A stretch of 64,000 bases of DNA from Hahnella lacustris. Its GTDB lineage: Bacteria > Pseudomonadota > Gammaproteobacteria > Burkholderiales > Burkholderiaceae_A. The translations under genes were made by a program, and so were the position numbers. Below are positions 9,100 through 18,111 of the stretch, piece after piece. Every line of letters begins with the position of its first letter. Position 1 is the stretch's first letter. The stretch lies in contig OZ239148.1 in the NCBI GenBank assembly GCA_965194655.1, positions 1,240,001-1,304,000 on the forward strand, in the 5' to 3' direction. The notes beneath the pieces were generated by a model. That model ran no database searches. It worked only from the letters and a program-made list of their open reading frames with translations, and had not been told where the DNA came from.

Positions 9100-10062
9100 A
9101 TGCTCACCCTTCTCCTTTTTGTCTCCGGCTTGGTTGCATTGGTGGTTGGTGCTGAGGTGCTCATCCGTGGTGCGGGGAGCATCGCGCGAGCGGTGGGCCT
9201 CTCGCCTCTGGTGGTGGGGTTAACGGTGGTGGCCTTCGGGACCAGCGCACCAGAGGCGGCCGTCTCGATCGGCAGTGCCCTCCAAGGACAGCCGAATCTG
9301 GTCATAGGGAATGTGGTGGGGAGCAACACCTTTAATGTGCTGGTCATCCTCGGACTCTCCGCCGTAATCATCCCGCTGAGCGTGCATTCCCAGATCATTC
9401 GGCAAGAACTGCCCATCATGATTGGCACGGCGGCCTTGGCCGTGCTGTTTGCATTCGATGGGGAGGTGAGCCGAGTCGAGGGCATTCTGCTCAGCGTGGG
9501 CCTCATCGGATACACCAGCTTTCTGGTGATTCAGGCATGAGCCGCACCCGCCTCTGAGACCGAGGATCTCGCGCCGAACGAGGCCAGTGAGGCGGCGAAC
9601 CAGCCCAGTCTGCCCAAGAGCCTCTTCTTGGTCGCGCTGGGGCTGGTGGGATTGGTTGTGGGTGCAGATTGGCTGGTCCAGGCCTGTGTCGACATTGCGA
9701 AAGCGCTGGGCATGAGCGATCTGGTCATCGGCCTGACCATCATGGCGGCGGGAACCTCTCTTCCCGAACTCGCTGCCTCTGCCGCAGCCGCTCTCAGAGG
9801 CCAGCGAGACATTGCGGTGGGCAACATCATTGGCAGCAACATCTTTAACATCCTCGGATGTCTGGGGCTCGCAGCGGTGGTCGCACCCCAGGGTATCGCG
9901 GTCGATCCATCAGTTCTGCGCTTTGACCTCTGGGTGATGGTGGCCGCTTTCGTCATCTGTGTGCCCACCTTCCTCCGTGGCCGAGACATCAGCCGACGAG
10001 AGGGCGCGGTCTTCCTGTTGGCCTACGGCGGCTACACCAGTGTTCTGTTGATGAACGCCTGA
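9100..10062 (+). pseudogene. Calcium/sodium antiporter (CaCA family) interrupted by an in-frame UGA
   Basis: A single frame encodes a complete CaCA exchanger of about 320 codons, but a TGA at 9538-9540 divides it. The first half (to 9540) has five predicted membrane segments and the alpha-1 repeat GTSAPEAAVSIGSALQG. The second half has the alpha-2 repeat GTSLPELAASAAAALRG and GNIIGSNIFNILG. The stop falls in the hydrophilic loop between halves, just after SFLVIQA and before a Glu/Ala-rich linker. Both halves look well conserved with no other lesion. A possible TTG restart lies at 9628. Start 9100 (ATG) was chosen for the GAGG just upstream. It could be a recent nonsense mutation, a sequencing error or a functional split transporter. 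Confidence 0.8.
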
Positions 10063-10084
10063 GACGAGGACGTTTCACCCAACC

Positions 10085-10528
10085 TCAGATCTGGAGCAGC
10101 TTTCTCATGGAGAAGGCCAGCCGATCGAGGCTCAGCGGCTTTTTGAGCACATCATGAACCTGCAACGACTGGTAGTGCTTCATATCGATGAGCCCGATGT
10201 CCCCTGAACACACCAGAACCGGCGGAATCAGCGTGCCCCTTTGTTTGGCCCAGTCGCATAGGTAGGCCAGCACCGAGACCCCAGTGAGCCCATCCAACTG
10301 ATGATCTAACAAGACCAGATCAAAGCGCTCTTGCTGAAGCCAGTTCATGGCTTCGTTCGCACACCCCGTCTCTCGAACCTCGAGGTTCAGTAATCGACCC
10401 GCCGAACTCATCAACTGCCGTGAGACTCGGTCATCGTCCACCACGAGGCACCGCAGGGCAGCGCGACTTTCGGTGACTGCAGCGTCCTCAGCAGGGTGCA
10501 GTCGCTCAAGGTTCACAGGCCCATTCAT
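10085..10528 (-). CDS. Single-domain response regulator (REC only)
   Basis: A 147-residue protein with one receiver domain: acidic pair VDDD, phospho-acceptor D in LVLLDHQLDGLTG, the CSGD switch position and K in VLKKPLS. No output domain follows. The start is the ATG at 10528, preceded by AAAGGAGAG and overlapping the stop of the upstream Hpt gene as ATGA, which implies translational coupling. It probably receives phosphate from the Hpt protein or hybrid kinase of the same operon and acts by protein contact, like CheY or Spo0F. Confidence 0.88.
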   Translation of the reverse strand: MNGPVNLERLHPAEDAAVTESRAALRCLVVDDDRVSRQLMSSAGRLLNLEVRETGCANEAMNWLQQERFDLVLLDHQLDGLTGVSVLAYLCDWAKQRGTLIPPVLVCSGDIGLIDMKHYQSLQVHDVLKKPLSLDRLAFSMRKLLQI

Positions 10529-10866
10529 TCTTGACTCTCCTTTAGTAAAAATCGCTCGTCGTTCATCAGCGACTCGAGCCACGCCAATGCGTCCAGTCCC
10601 GCCCGTCGGATGGGCTCAAGATCGACCGTGGCATCTGCCATGGCGGCCCGTGCAAGGACCCCCAAACGGAGGCACCCCATGGACGGGGCACTCCCAGCCA
10701 GGCGGTGAAGCGCTGGTGCGCGCAGGGGCCCGTCAGGCACATCGAGTGCGCTCAGATCGGTTCGAATCTGTACACAAACCTCCCCCAGGAATTCACAGAA
10801 TTCAGCACACGCGAGATCGCCGAAGTTTTCGCGCACCACCTCAAGATCATGAACCGCTCGATCCAT
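10525..10866 (-). CDS. Hpt-domain phosphotransfer protein
   Basis: A 113-residue all-helical protein with the Hpt signature HRLAGSAPSMGCLRLG, whose His would carry the phosphate. It is the middle gene of a three-gene phosphorelay operon. Its ATG shares one base with the stop of the hybrid kinase (TAATG), and its own stop overlaps the next start (ATGA). Its probable role is to pass phosphate between the kinase receivers and the stand-alone receiver. The domain call is made from a single motif plus context. Confidence 0.8.
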   Translation of the reverse strand: MDRAVHDLEVVRENFGDLACAEFCEFLGEVCVQIRTDLSALDVPDGPLRAPALHRLAGSAPSMGCLRLGVLARAAMADATVDLEPIRRAGLDALAWLESLMNDERFLLKESQE

Positions 10867-13388
10867 TAAGCAGCCTCCAGCGTATGAGCAGCATGGCCCA
10901 ATCGTTTGCGCAGCATGGATCCCAGCGCGTCGAGGGTCTCAAGGAGTGCGGTGCGGGTTTCATCGAGATGCTCACTCTGGTTGAGCGCTCGAAGCCCACT
11001 GTCCAAGCGCTTGGTCCAGTCAGAGAATCGAAGGTACCCCACCATGCCGAGGGCTCCGGACAAACGATGCACCCAGGAGGACAGCAGTTCGATGGACGCG
11101 CCAGGTCCCGCTTGACTCAAGGATCGGTGGGCCGCCTCATTGAGCTCCAGCGCTGCTGTCAGCATGCGCTCGGACACATCCAATTCAGCAAAATTTTCGC
11201 TCCAGTAGGCATCATCAAACACCAGACGGCCCGCCTGATCCAACACCGATAAGAGGTCGTGCCGACGAAAGGGCTTCGAGAGATAGAGGTTCATTCCGGC
11301 CTCAAGACACCGCTCACGGTCACCACTCAATGCGTTCGCGGTCAATGCCACCAATGGAATCTGGGCACCGCGCCCACCCCGAGATCTCAGCTCAGTGGCA
11401 GCCTCTAATCCGCCCATCGTTGGCATCTGCATGTCCAGCAGGGCGAGATCAAAGGCAGGCTGCTCTGCGAATACGGCCTCCACCGCAGATTGCCCATCCA
11501 GGACATGGACCACAGAGTGGCCCATCTGGGTGAGCAGGGCCACTGCGACTCGGGCATTGACCTCATTGTCTTCTGCCAAAAGAATGCGAAGCGGTTCCGC
11601 CTCGGCAGGTTCATCGGCATCCACACGGCTGCTCGGCGCAGCCGGCTCATTCGACACGGCCAGATCGAGCGCAGCAGAGAGAACCTGAATCAGCCGATCA
11701 CCCCGGACTGGCTTTTGGATCTGCGCAGCAAAGCCAACGGCTTCGCTGTCGATTTTCGCCAAGTGCCCGGCTGAACTGCACAGCACAAAGGGTAGCGTGC
11801 TGTCCGGATGGGCCTCACGCCAGCGCTGCAAGAACTCGACACCGCTGAGGCCCGGCATCATGTAATCGGTCAAGACCAGATCGAAGATCGAGAGTCCAGC
11901 ACCGCTCTCCTCGAGCCGCGACAAGGCCTGCTCCGCGCTCTGCACCGCCAGGGTTCGGGCGCCAACCCGCGCCAATGTTCTTGACAACATGGTGGTGTTG
12001 ACCGAGAGATCGTCAACCAGAAGAATGGTCTTGCCCTTGAGTGGATGCGCGGCTGGCTCCAGCCATTGAGATGGCGCCCCACCCAGGCTCTCTGGGGCCA
12101 GCGCCGCAGGAATACAGACATCAAAGACAGAACCAGTGCCAGCAGCACTCCGGACCCAGAGACCGGCTCCCATGGCCTTGAGGAGCCCGGCGCAGATGCT
12201 GAGGCCCAAACCAGTGCCTCCGAATCTCCGGGTGATGGAGTCGTCTGCCTGGGCATATGCCGTGGAAAGACGTGCAAGCTCAGCCTCATTCATGCCAATG
12301 CCTGAGTCCTTCACGCTGACCCAGAGCCAGCCCTGCGTCACGTGCGGGTCTGGGGCCACCAATGTTCTGGAGCTCCATCCCCGGGTCATGTCCTCAGCCT
12401 CAAGCGCTGTGCAAGGCAGCTGCTGCAACCACTGCGCTTGAACCTGGACGGCCCCCTGCTCGGTAAACTTGACGGCGTTACTCAAGAGGTTGTTGATCAC
12501 TTGACGGACTCGCAGTCCATCGATCAGAAGACACGGCTCTGACAGATCGACCTCTTGGACGATTTCTGGTGCGCCTGACTGCCCCACCTCCCTTCCGGAG
12601 AGCCTCGCGGCATGGAGTTCGCAGAGCTCTTCAATCAACTGATTCACCAGCACCGGCCCCAGCTCAATGCGAACGGCACCCGCCTCCAGCTTGGAGAAGT
12701 CGAGCACGTCATTGAGCACACCCAGAAGCCCCTCAGCGGACGTCAGAATGGTCTGGGCGCACTGTGCTTGGTCCGGCGACAGCGGGCTATGCAGAAGCAG
12801 TTCTGCCATCCCCATCACGCCATTCATGGGCGTGCGGATCTCATGGCTCATGTTCGCCAGAAAGTTCGACTTGGCCTGGGCCAAGGCCCTGACATCGAAC
12901 AGGCTTTGTCGAAGCCGAAAGGCATCGAGGACCACCTCTGCGAGTTCCTCCAATGCGGCCTGATCCTCCGCACTCAGGTCTCGCGGCTGATGATCAATGA
13001 CACATAGCGCCCCAAGGCCCAGACCGTCTTCAAGTCGAAGCGGGATGCCGGCATAAAAGCGAATGCCACCCTCTGCTGTGACCAGGGGGTTCGTGCGAAA
13101 CCGCAGATCACTCTTGGCATCCTGGACGACGAGGGCAGCGTCTTCGCAGATCGTGTGCGCACAAAAGGCGTCCTCTCGAGGGGTCTGTGCCAGCTCGAGT
13201 CCAGTCTTCGCGAGAAACCATTGCCGGTCATCATCCACCAGAGAAATCGCTGCCACTGGAGTCCGAAGGAGCTTCGCAGCGAGCCTGACCACTCGTGCAT
13301 AGGTCTCATTGGGATCGGAGTCGAGTAGGCCCAAGGCATGAAGACGCCTCAGCCGAGCCTGCTCGTCCATCGGAACGGGATACGTCAT
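10866..13388 (-). CDS. Hybrid sensor histidine kinase (GAF-HisKA-HATPase-REC-REC-Hpt)
   Basis: An 840-residue soluble hybrid kinase. Reading in order: a GAF-like sensor domain (about 20-165, with FCAHTI and LGALCVIDHQPR), HisKA with H-box NFLANMSHEIRTPMNGVMG, HATPase_c with NNLLSNAVKFTEQG and VKDSGIGM, a first receiver (LLVDD...LTDYMMPGLSG), a second receiver (ILLAEDN...LLDMQMPTMGG...KPFRR), and a C-terminal Hpt-like region (WVHRLSGALGMVG). No transmembrane segment is visible, so sensing is cytosolic. It is the first gene of an operon with Hpt and REC proteins. The ligand of the GAF domain cannot be read from the sequence. Confidence 0.93.
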   Translation of the reverse strand: MTYPVPMDEQARLRRLHALGLLDSDPNETYARVVRLAAKLLRTPVAAISLVDDDRQWFLAKTGLELAQTPREDAFCAHTICEDAALVVQDAKSDLRFRTNPLVTAEGGIRFYAGIPLRLEDGLGLGALCVIDHQPRDLSAEDQAALEELAEVVLDAFRLRQSLFDVRALAQAKSNFLANMSHEIRTPMNGVMGMAELLLHSPLSPDQAQCAQTILTSAEGLLGVLNDVLDFSKLEAGAVRIELGPVLVNQLIEELCELHAARLSGREVGQSGAPEIVQEVDLSEPCLLIDGLRVRQVINNLLSNAVKFTEQGAVQVQAQWLQQLPCTALEAEDMTRGWSSRTLVAPDPHVTQGWLWVSVKDSGIGMNEAELARLSTAYAQADDSITRRFGGTGLGLSICAGLLKAMGAGLWVRSAAGTGSVFDVCIPAALAPESLGGAPSQWLEPAAHPLKGKTILLVDDLSVNTTMLSRTLARVGARTLAVQSAEQALSRLEESGAGLSIFDLVLTDYMMPGLSGVEFLQRWREAHPDSTLPFVLCSSAGHLAKIDSEAVGFAAQIQKPVRGDRLIQVLSAALDLAVSNEPAAPSSRVDADEPAEAEPLRILLAEDNEVNARVAVALLTQMGHSVVHVLDGQSAVEAVFAEQPAFDLALLDMQMPTMGGLEAATELRSRGGRGAQIPLVALTANALSGDRERCLEAGMNLYLSKPFRRHDLLSVLDQAGRLVFDDAYWSENFAELDVSERMLTAALELNEAAHRSLSQAGPGASIELLSSWVHRLSGALGMVGYLRFSDWTKRLDSGLRALNQSEHLDETRTALLETLDALGSMLRKRLGHAAHTLEAA

Positions 13389-13573
13389 TTGAATCTCCCC
13401 CTGCGTTTTTCTTATTGGATTGACATTTTTGGATGTCAGAGTTTCAAGACTATTTCACGCTACGGATAAGACCCTTTTATGTCTGTGGACATTGAGAAAA
13501 ATGGAATGGTCGACTTTTAATTTATTTATTTATATATTATATTTCGGTCAACTTTAAACTTGGTCTTCTTGTC
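13389..13573. promoter_or_regulatory. AT-rich divergent promoter region
   Basis: A 185-nt gap separates the divergently transcribed hybrid kinase and RND operons. It contains a strikingly AT-rich run at 13517-13545 (TTTAATTTATTTATTTATAT and on) in an otherwise GC-rich neighbourhood, as expected for one or two promoters or an H-NS/IHF-type site. No individual -35/-10 pair could be assigned with confidence. There is no gene in it. Confidence 0.5.
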
Positions 13574-14671
13574 ATGCCTACTCGTGCCCTCTCCCGACTG
13601 ACCCTGTCCCTCATGCTCCTGGCGTCTGGTGCCGCGCTGATCGCGGAGACCATCCTCTCCGCCCACGCGCAAGCGCCGCAAAAGCCCAGCCCGACACAGC
13701 CCGCCCTGGCCACGCTCAAGGTGGAGTCGGCTGCCGGAGGTGCGCTGACCAAGAGTCTTGACGGGCGAGTGGAGGCCATCCGACAAGCCACGCTGTCGAG
13801 CCAAGTCCCAGGCACCATTCTTGAAGTCATGGTCCGGGCAGGCGACCGTGTTCAAGCTGGCCAGCCCTTGGTCCGCATAGACGCTCGTGCTGCGCAACTC
13901 AATGCCGCCGGTGTAGAGGCCCAACGCCAAGCGGCTGAAGTGAACCTCTCGATCGCCAAAAAAGAGCTGGAGCGCCAGCAGGCGCTCTTTAGGAAGCAGT
14001 ACATCAGCCAAGGGGCCCTGGACCGGGCGCAGGCTGCCTTCGATGCAGCCCAAGCGCAAGCCACCGCGCTGCAGGCGCAATCCCGTGCTGCAAGCACTCA
14101 AGCCAACTTCTACATGGTGGAAGCCCCCTATTCAGGCGTGATCTCGGCGGTCACCACGCTCCCCGGCGATATGGCGATGCCAGGCCGCGCCCTCATGGAC
14201 ATCTATGACCCCAGCGCACTGCGCGTAACCTCCTCAGTGCCTGAGAGTCTTCTGGGTGCTCTGTCTGGACGCTTGGGGGCGCTTCGCATTGAGCTTCCCG
14301 GACTGGGCACTGCGTTGCGAGCACCACTCCGCGCAGAGCTGCTGCCGCAGCTGGGGCAGAATCAAACCGCAGAGCTTCGACTCAGCCTTGGCTCTGTTCC
14401 GAGCACCATCCTTCCGGGCTCCTTCGCAAGGGTCTGGATTCCTGCTGCGGGCGATTCAAGCAACGCCAGCGGCGTCCCGGAGATTCCAGACTCTGCTGTC
14501 CTCCTCCGAGGAGAGCTCACCGCGGTCTATGTCATCGATGCCAATGGTCGCCCTCAGCTGCGTCAGGTTCGCTTAGGCCGGAGTCGCGATGGACGGGTGG
14601 AGGTCCTCGCCGGACTTCGTGTGGGCGAGACCATCGCTCAAGATCCCCAAGCAGCCGCTCGGCTTCGATAA
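13574..14671 (+). CDS. RND efflux periplasmic adaptor (membrane fusion protein)
   Basis: A 365-residue adaptor that links an inner-membrane RND pump to an outer-membrane channel. It has an N-terminal signal/anchor segment (SLMLLASGAALIAETILSAHAQA), a biotinyl-lipoyl half (VPGTILEVMVRAGDRVQAGQPLVRID), a coiled-coil hairpin (about 110-175, LERQQALFRKQYIS...ALQAQSRAAS), the second lipoyl half (APYSGVISAVTTLPGDM) and beta-barrel/MP domains. It is 9 nt before the pump gene and first in a six-gene operon. No outer-membrane factor is encoded nearby, so one would have to be recruited from elsewhere. Confidence 0.93.
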   Translation: MPTRALSRLTLSLMLLASGAALIAETILSAHAQAPQKPSPTQPALATLKVESAAGGALTKSLDGRVEAIRQATLSSQVPGTILEVMVRAGDRVQAGQPLVRIDARAAQLNAAGVEAQRQAAEVNLSIAKKELERQQALFRKQYISQGALDRAQAAFDAAQAQATALQAQSRAASTQANFYMVEAPYSGVISAVTTLPGDMAMPGRALMDIYDPSALRVTSSVPESLLGALSGRLGALRIELPGLGTALRAPLRAELLPQLGQNQTAELRLSLGSVPSTILPGSFARVWIPAAGDSSNASGVPEIPDSAVLLRGELTAVYVIDANGRPQLRQVRLGRSRDGRVEVLAGLRVGETIAQDPQAAARLR

Positions 14672-14680
14672 GGGCAAATC

Positions 14681-17600
14681 ATGAGTCAGCCTCTCGGAAT
14701 TTCCGGCCGCATTGCCCACGCCTTTCAATCTGCTCAGATCACCCCGCTGCTCGCCATTCTGAGCCTCTTGCTTGGAATCTTTGCGGTTCTCGTCACACCG
14801 CGCGAGGAAGAGCCGCAGATCAATGTCACGATGGCCAACGTGATCGTCCCCTTCCCTGGAGCGGCCGTAAGAGAGGTCGAACAGATGGTGGCCATTCCCG
14901 GCGAACAAGTGCTCTCGCAGATTGCCGGCATTGAGCATGTCATGTCGGTCTCTCGTCCCGGACTGGCCGTTCTCACCGTCCAGTTTGAAGTGGGTGTCCC
15001 GCGAACGGAGGCCCTCGTTCGCCTTCACGACACCATTCGAGACCACGCAGACTGGCTTCCCAAAGGACTGGGCGTGGGAGAGCCCCTCATCAAGCCCCAA
15101 GGGATTGACGACGTGCCCATCCTCTCCCTGACGTTGTATTCGCAGAATCCAGAGACGGGTGCCTACGACCTCCAACGGGTGGCACACAGCATCGAGTCCG
15201 AACTCAAACGAGTGCCCGGCACCCGAGAGGTTGAGACCCTCGGCGGGCCTGGACGCGCCGTCTTGGTTGAGATCGACCCCGAGCGAATGGCCACCGCCGG
15301 CCTCACGGTCTCTGATCTTCGTGCCGCCTTGCAGTCCGCAAACCAAGGTTTACCGGTTGGTCGTCTCACCAGCAGCAACCGCTCGGTCCAAATTGACGCA
15401 GGCCCTTACCTCGCAAATGCCCAGGAAGTGGCTGAGCTGGTCGTCGGGGCACGTGAGGGCCGTCCCATCTACCTTCGGGATGTCGCCCAGGTTCGTGAGG
15501 GTCCTCCCGTGGCGAGTCAATCGGTCTGGCACGGCTATGGTCCCAAGGCATCCGGGCCAGAGCAGACCGCCGTCACCCTCTCGGTGACCAAAAAGCCTGG
15601 AGAGAATGCGATTGATGTGGCCCAAGCGGTGATGGCCAGGGTCACTGACTTGAAAGGCACCATCATTCCGGACGACGTGGTGCTCGTGGAGACTCGTAAC
15701 TACGGAGAGACAGCCAACGACAAAGCACAAAAGCTGATCCAGAAACTCTTGTTTGCCACGCTCTCCGTGGTGGCACTCGTCTACCTCGCGCTTGGGCGAA
15801 GAGAGGCTGCCATTGTGGGTGCTGCTGTGGTGCTAACCCTGGCCGCAACTCTCTTTGCATCCTGGGCCTGGGGGTTCACTCTGAATCGCGTGTCATTGTT
15901 TGCGCTGATTTTTTCGATTGGCATACTGGTGGACGACGCCATTGTCGTGGTCGAGAACATTCACCGACACCAGGCGCTCTACCCCAACAAGACGCTGCTC
16001 CAGATCATTCCGCACGCCGTCGACGAAGTGGGCGGACCGACCATTCTGGCCACCTTCACCGTGATTGCGGCACTGCTTCCCATGGCCTTCGTGTCAGGTC
16101 TGATGGGACCCTACATGAGCCCGATCCCCATCAACGCCAGCATGGGGATGCTGCTGTCACTGGCCATCGCCTTCGTGGTGACGCCCTGGCTCGCGAACCT
16201 CTGGATGAAGTCACACGTGCCATCAGCGCCAGAGGGTAGTCACTCTGGTCATGAGCATACGAGCCGGCTCACCGCGGCCATGGCTCCCTGGTTTGAACGC
16301 ATCTTTAAGCCCCTGCTCGACGATGCCACGGGGGCCAAGGCCCGAATGAAGCTGGGCCTTGCGGTACTCGGCCTGATTGGACTCTCCGTGCTGCTGCCCG
16401 TGCTGGGACTGGTCCAACTCAAGATGCTCCCGTTCGACAATAAGTCCGAGCTGCAAGTGGTGGTCGACATGCCTGCAGGCACCCCTTTGGAGGAGACCGC
16501 GGCGGTCATGCGTGCAATAACGGCACACCTCTCCACCGTGCCAGACGTTGCTCACTATCAGGCCTACGTTGGGACTGCTTCCCCCATCAACTTCAACGGG
16601 CTCGTGCGGCAGTATTACCTGCGCAGCGGGCCGGATGTCGGTGACATCCAAGTCAACCTGCTACCCAAGGGCGAGCGCAAGGAGCAGAGCCATGCCATTG
16701 CGACTCGCCTTCGCCCCCAGCTTCAAGCCATTGCCAAGCCTTTCAATGCCAATGTGAAGGTGGTCGAGGTCCCGCCCGGTCCGCCAGTCTTGGCACCGAT
16801 CGTCGCCGAGATCTATGGCCCTGAGGAAGAGGGGCGTAGGCGATTGGCCAAGCAGGTTCGAGCGGTGTTTGAGAAGACTGAGAGCGTCGTCGATGTGGAC
16901 GACAGCAGCATTGCGAATGCTCCGCGTTTCGTCCTGGCAGTGAACCGCAGTCGTGCAGCCAGTCTTGGCGTGTCCTCAGCTGACATCGTCACCACCCTCC
17001 GAGCAGGACTATCCGGAGAGAGCGCCACCTTCGTTCACGATGGAAGCAAATACGCTGCCCCTGCGCTGGTTCAACTCCCTTCACATCGCCAGGGCGACCT
17101 CGACAGCTTGCTCTCGCTGCGGGTGCGGGCCGCCGGCGGACAGACCATTCCCATTCGAGAGCTGGTGACGGTGCGCGACACCACTCAGGAGCAGCCCATC
17201 TACCGCAAAGATCTCTTGCCAGTGAACTATGTGGTGGCAGACATGGCGGGTCGCATTGACAGCCCACTCTATGGCCTCTTCTCGATGCGAGGCGAGATCA
17301 GCGACATTCAAGCGCCCAACGGGGGATCGATTGAGGAGTACTTCATCAGTCAGCCCACCGACCCCTGGAGAGGCTATGCCATCAAATGGGATGGTGAGTG
17401 GCAGGTGACCTACGAGACCTTCCGGGACATGGGTGCGGCCTATGCAGTGGGGCTCATCCTGATCTACCTGCTCGTGGTGGCCCAGTTCGGGTCCTATCTC
17501 ACGCCCCTGATCATCATGGCACCCATCCCGCTCACCATCATTGGCGTGATGCCTGGCCATGCGCTCTTTGGCGCTCAGTACACCGCCACCAGCATGATCG

Positions 17601-17905
17601 GGATGATCGCCCTGGCTGGCATCATCGTGCGTAACTCCATTCTGCTGGTGGACTTTATTCACCTCCAGCTGTCCGAGGGGGTTCCTCTGAAGGAGGCCAT
17701 CGTGCGCTCGGCCATCACACGCGCTCAGCCCATTCTGCTGACGGGTTTTGCCGCCATGTTGGGTGCTTTCTTCATCCTGGACGACCCCATCTTCAACGGG
17801 CTCGCGATCTCGCTCATCTTCGGCATTTTTGTGTCCACCATTCTGACCCTCGTGGTTATCCCTACCCTTTACTACGCGACTCGCAAAAAGGAGCACTTAT
17901 CATGA
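14681..17905 (+). CDS. RND-family efflux transporter, inner-membrane pump
   Basis: A 1074-residue proton-driven pump of the AcrB/HAE superfamily. It has the expected two-fold layout: a TM helix at the N-terminus (ITPLLAILSLLLGIFAVLVTP), a large periplasmic loop, TMs 2-6 with the acidic proton-relay motif in SIGILVDDAIVVVENIHRH, then a second half ending in a TM bundle (GMIALAGIIVRNSILLVDFIH). The N-terminal TPREEEPQI motif is typical of a subgroup distinct from AcrB. Substrate cannot be told. The 3' end overlaps the DUF2892 gene by 4 nt (ATGA), so it is translationally coupled. Confidence 0.94.
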   Translation: MSQPLGISGRIAHAFQSAQITPLLAILSLLLGIFAVLVTPREEEPQINVTMANVIVPFPGAAVREVEQMVAIPGEQVLSQIAGIEHVMSVSRPGLAVLTVQFEVGVPRTEALVRLHDTIRDHADWLPKGLGVGEPLIKPQGIDDVPILSLTLYSQNPETGAYDLQRVAHSIESELKRVPGTREVETLGGPGRAVLVEIDPERMATAGLTVSDLRAALQSANQGLPVGRLTSSNRSVQIDAGPYLANAQEVAELVVGAREGRPIYLRDVAQVREGPPVASQSVWHGYGPKASGPEQTAVTLSVTKKPGENAIDVAQAVMARVTDLKGTIIPDDVVLVETRNYGETANDKAQKLIQKLLFATLSVVALVYLALGRREAAIVGAAVVLTLAATLFASWAWGFTLNRVSLFALIFSIGILVDDAIVVVENIHRHQALYPNKTLLQIIPHAVDEVGGPTILATFTVIAALLPMAFVSGLMGPYMSPIPINASMGMLLSLAIAFVVTPWLANLWMKSHVPSAPEGSHSGHEHTSRLTAAMAPWFERIFKPLLDDATGAKARMKLGLAVLGLIGLSVLLPVLGLVQLKMLPFDNKSELQVVVDMPAGTPLEETAAVMRAITAHLSTVPDVAHYQAYVGTASPINFNGLVRQYYLRSGPDVGDIQVNLLPKGERKEQSHAIATRLRPQLQAIAKPFNANVKVVEVPPGPPVLAPIVAEIYGPEEEGRRRLAKQVRAVFEKTESVVDVDDSSIANAPRFVLAVNRSRAASLGVSSADIVTTLRAGLSGESATFVHDGSKYAAPALVQLPSHRQGDLDSLLSLRVRAAGGQTIPIRELVTVRDTTQEQPIYRKDLLPVNYVVADMAGRIDSPLYGLFSMRGEISDIQAPNGGSIEEYFISQPTDPWRGYAIKWDGEWQVTYETFRDMGAAYAVGLILIYLLVVAQFGSYLTPLIIMAPIPLTIIGVMPGHALFGAQYTATSMIGMIALAGIIVRNSILLVDFIHLQLSEGVPLKEAIVRSAITRAQPILLTGFAAMLGAFFILDDPIFNGLAISLIFGIFVSTILTLVVIPTLYYATRKKEHLS

Positions 17906-18111
17906 CTTCATGGCAAATCGTTCGACTCATCGCTGGAGCCTTCATTCTGTTGTCGCTGGCCATGGCCATCCCCTCGAGCCCTCTCTTCGTGAGCGAGTGG
18001 TGGCTGGCCTTTACCGCCTTCGTGGGTGCGAATCTGCTACAGAGTGCAATCACCCGTTGGTGCCTCATGGAGACCATCCTGCGCAAGCTCGGCGTTCGCG
18101 CTGGCCAGTAA
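17902..18111 (+). CDS. DUF2892 (YgaP-type) small membrane protein
   Basis: A 69-residue protein with two hydrophobic segments (IVRLIAGAFILLSLAMAI and WWLAFTAFVGANLLQSAI) and the conserved CLMETILRKLGV end typical of DUF2892 proteins. It starts within the last codons of the RND pump (ATGA overlap). Family members are often next to sulfur-transfer or efflux genes; the role is unknown. Co-translation suggests it assists the pump or its membrane neighbourhood. Confidence 0.85.
   Translation: MTSWQIVRLIAGAFILLSLAMAIPSSPLFVSEWWLAFTAFVGANLLQSAITRWCLMETILRKLGVRAGQ

Noticed and set aside
9538..9540. Selenocysteine at the antiporter UGA
   Set aside because: The position is in a loop with no redox role, and no SECIS-like hairpin was evident directly after it.
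17081..17896. A 271-codon minus-strand frame opposite the RND pump
   Set aside because: It is His/Gln/Gly-rich low-information translation of the complement of membrane-helix codons, so a shadow.
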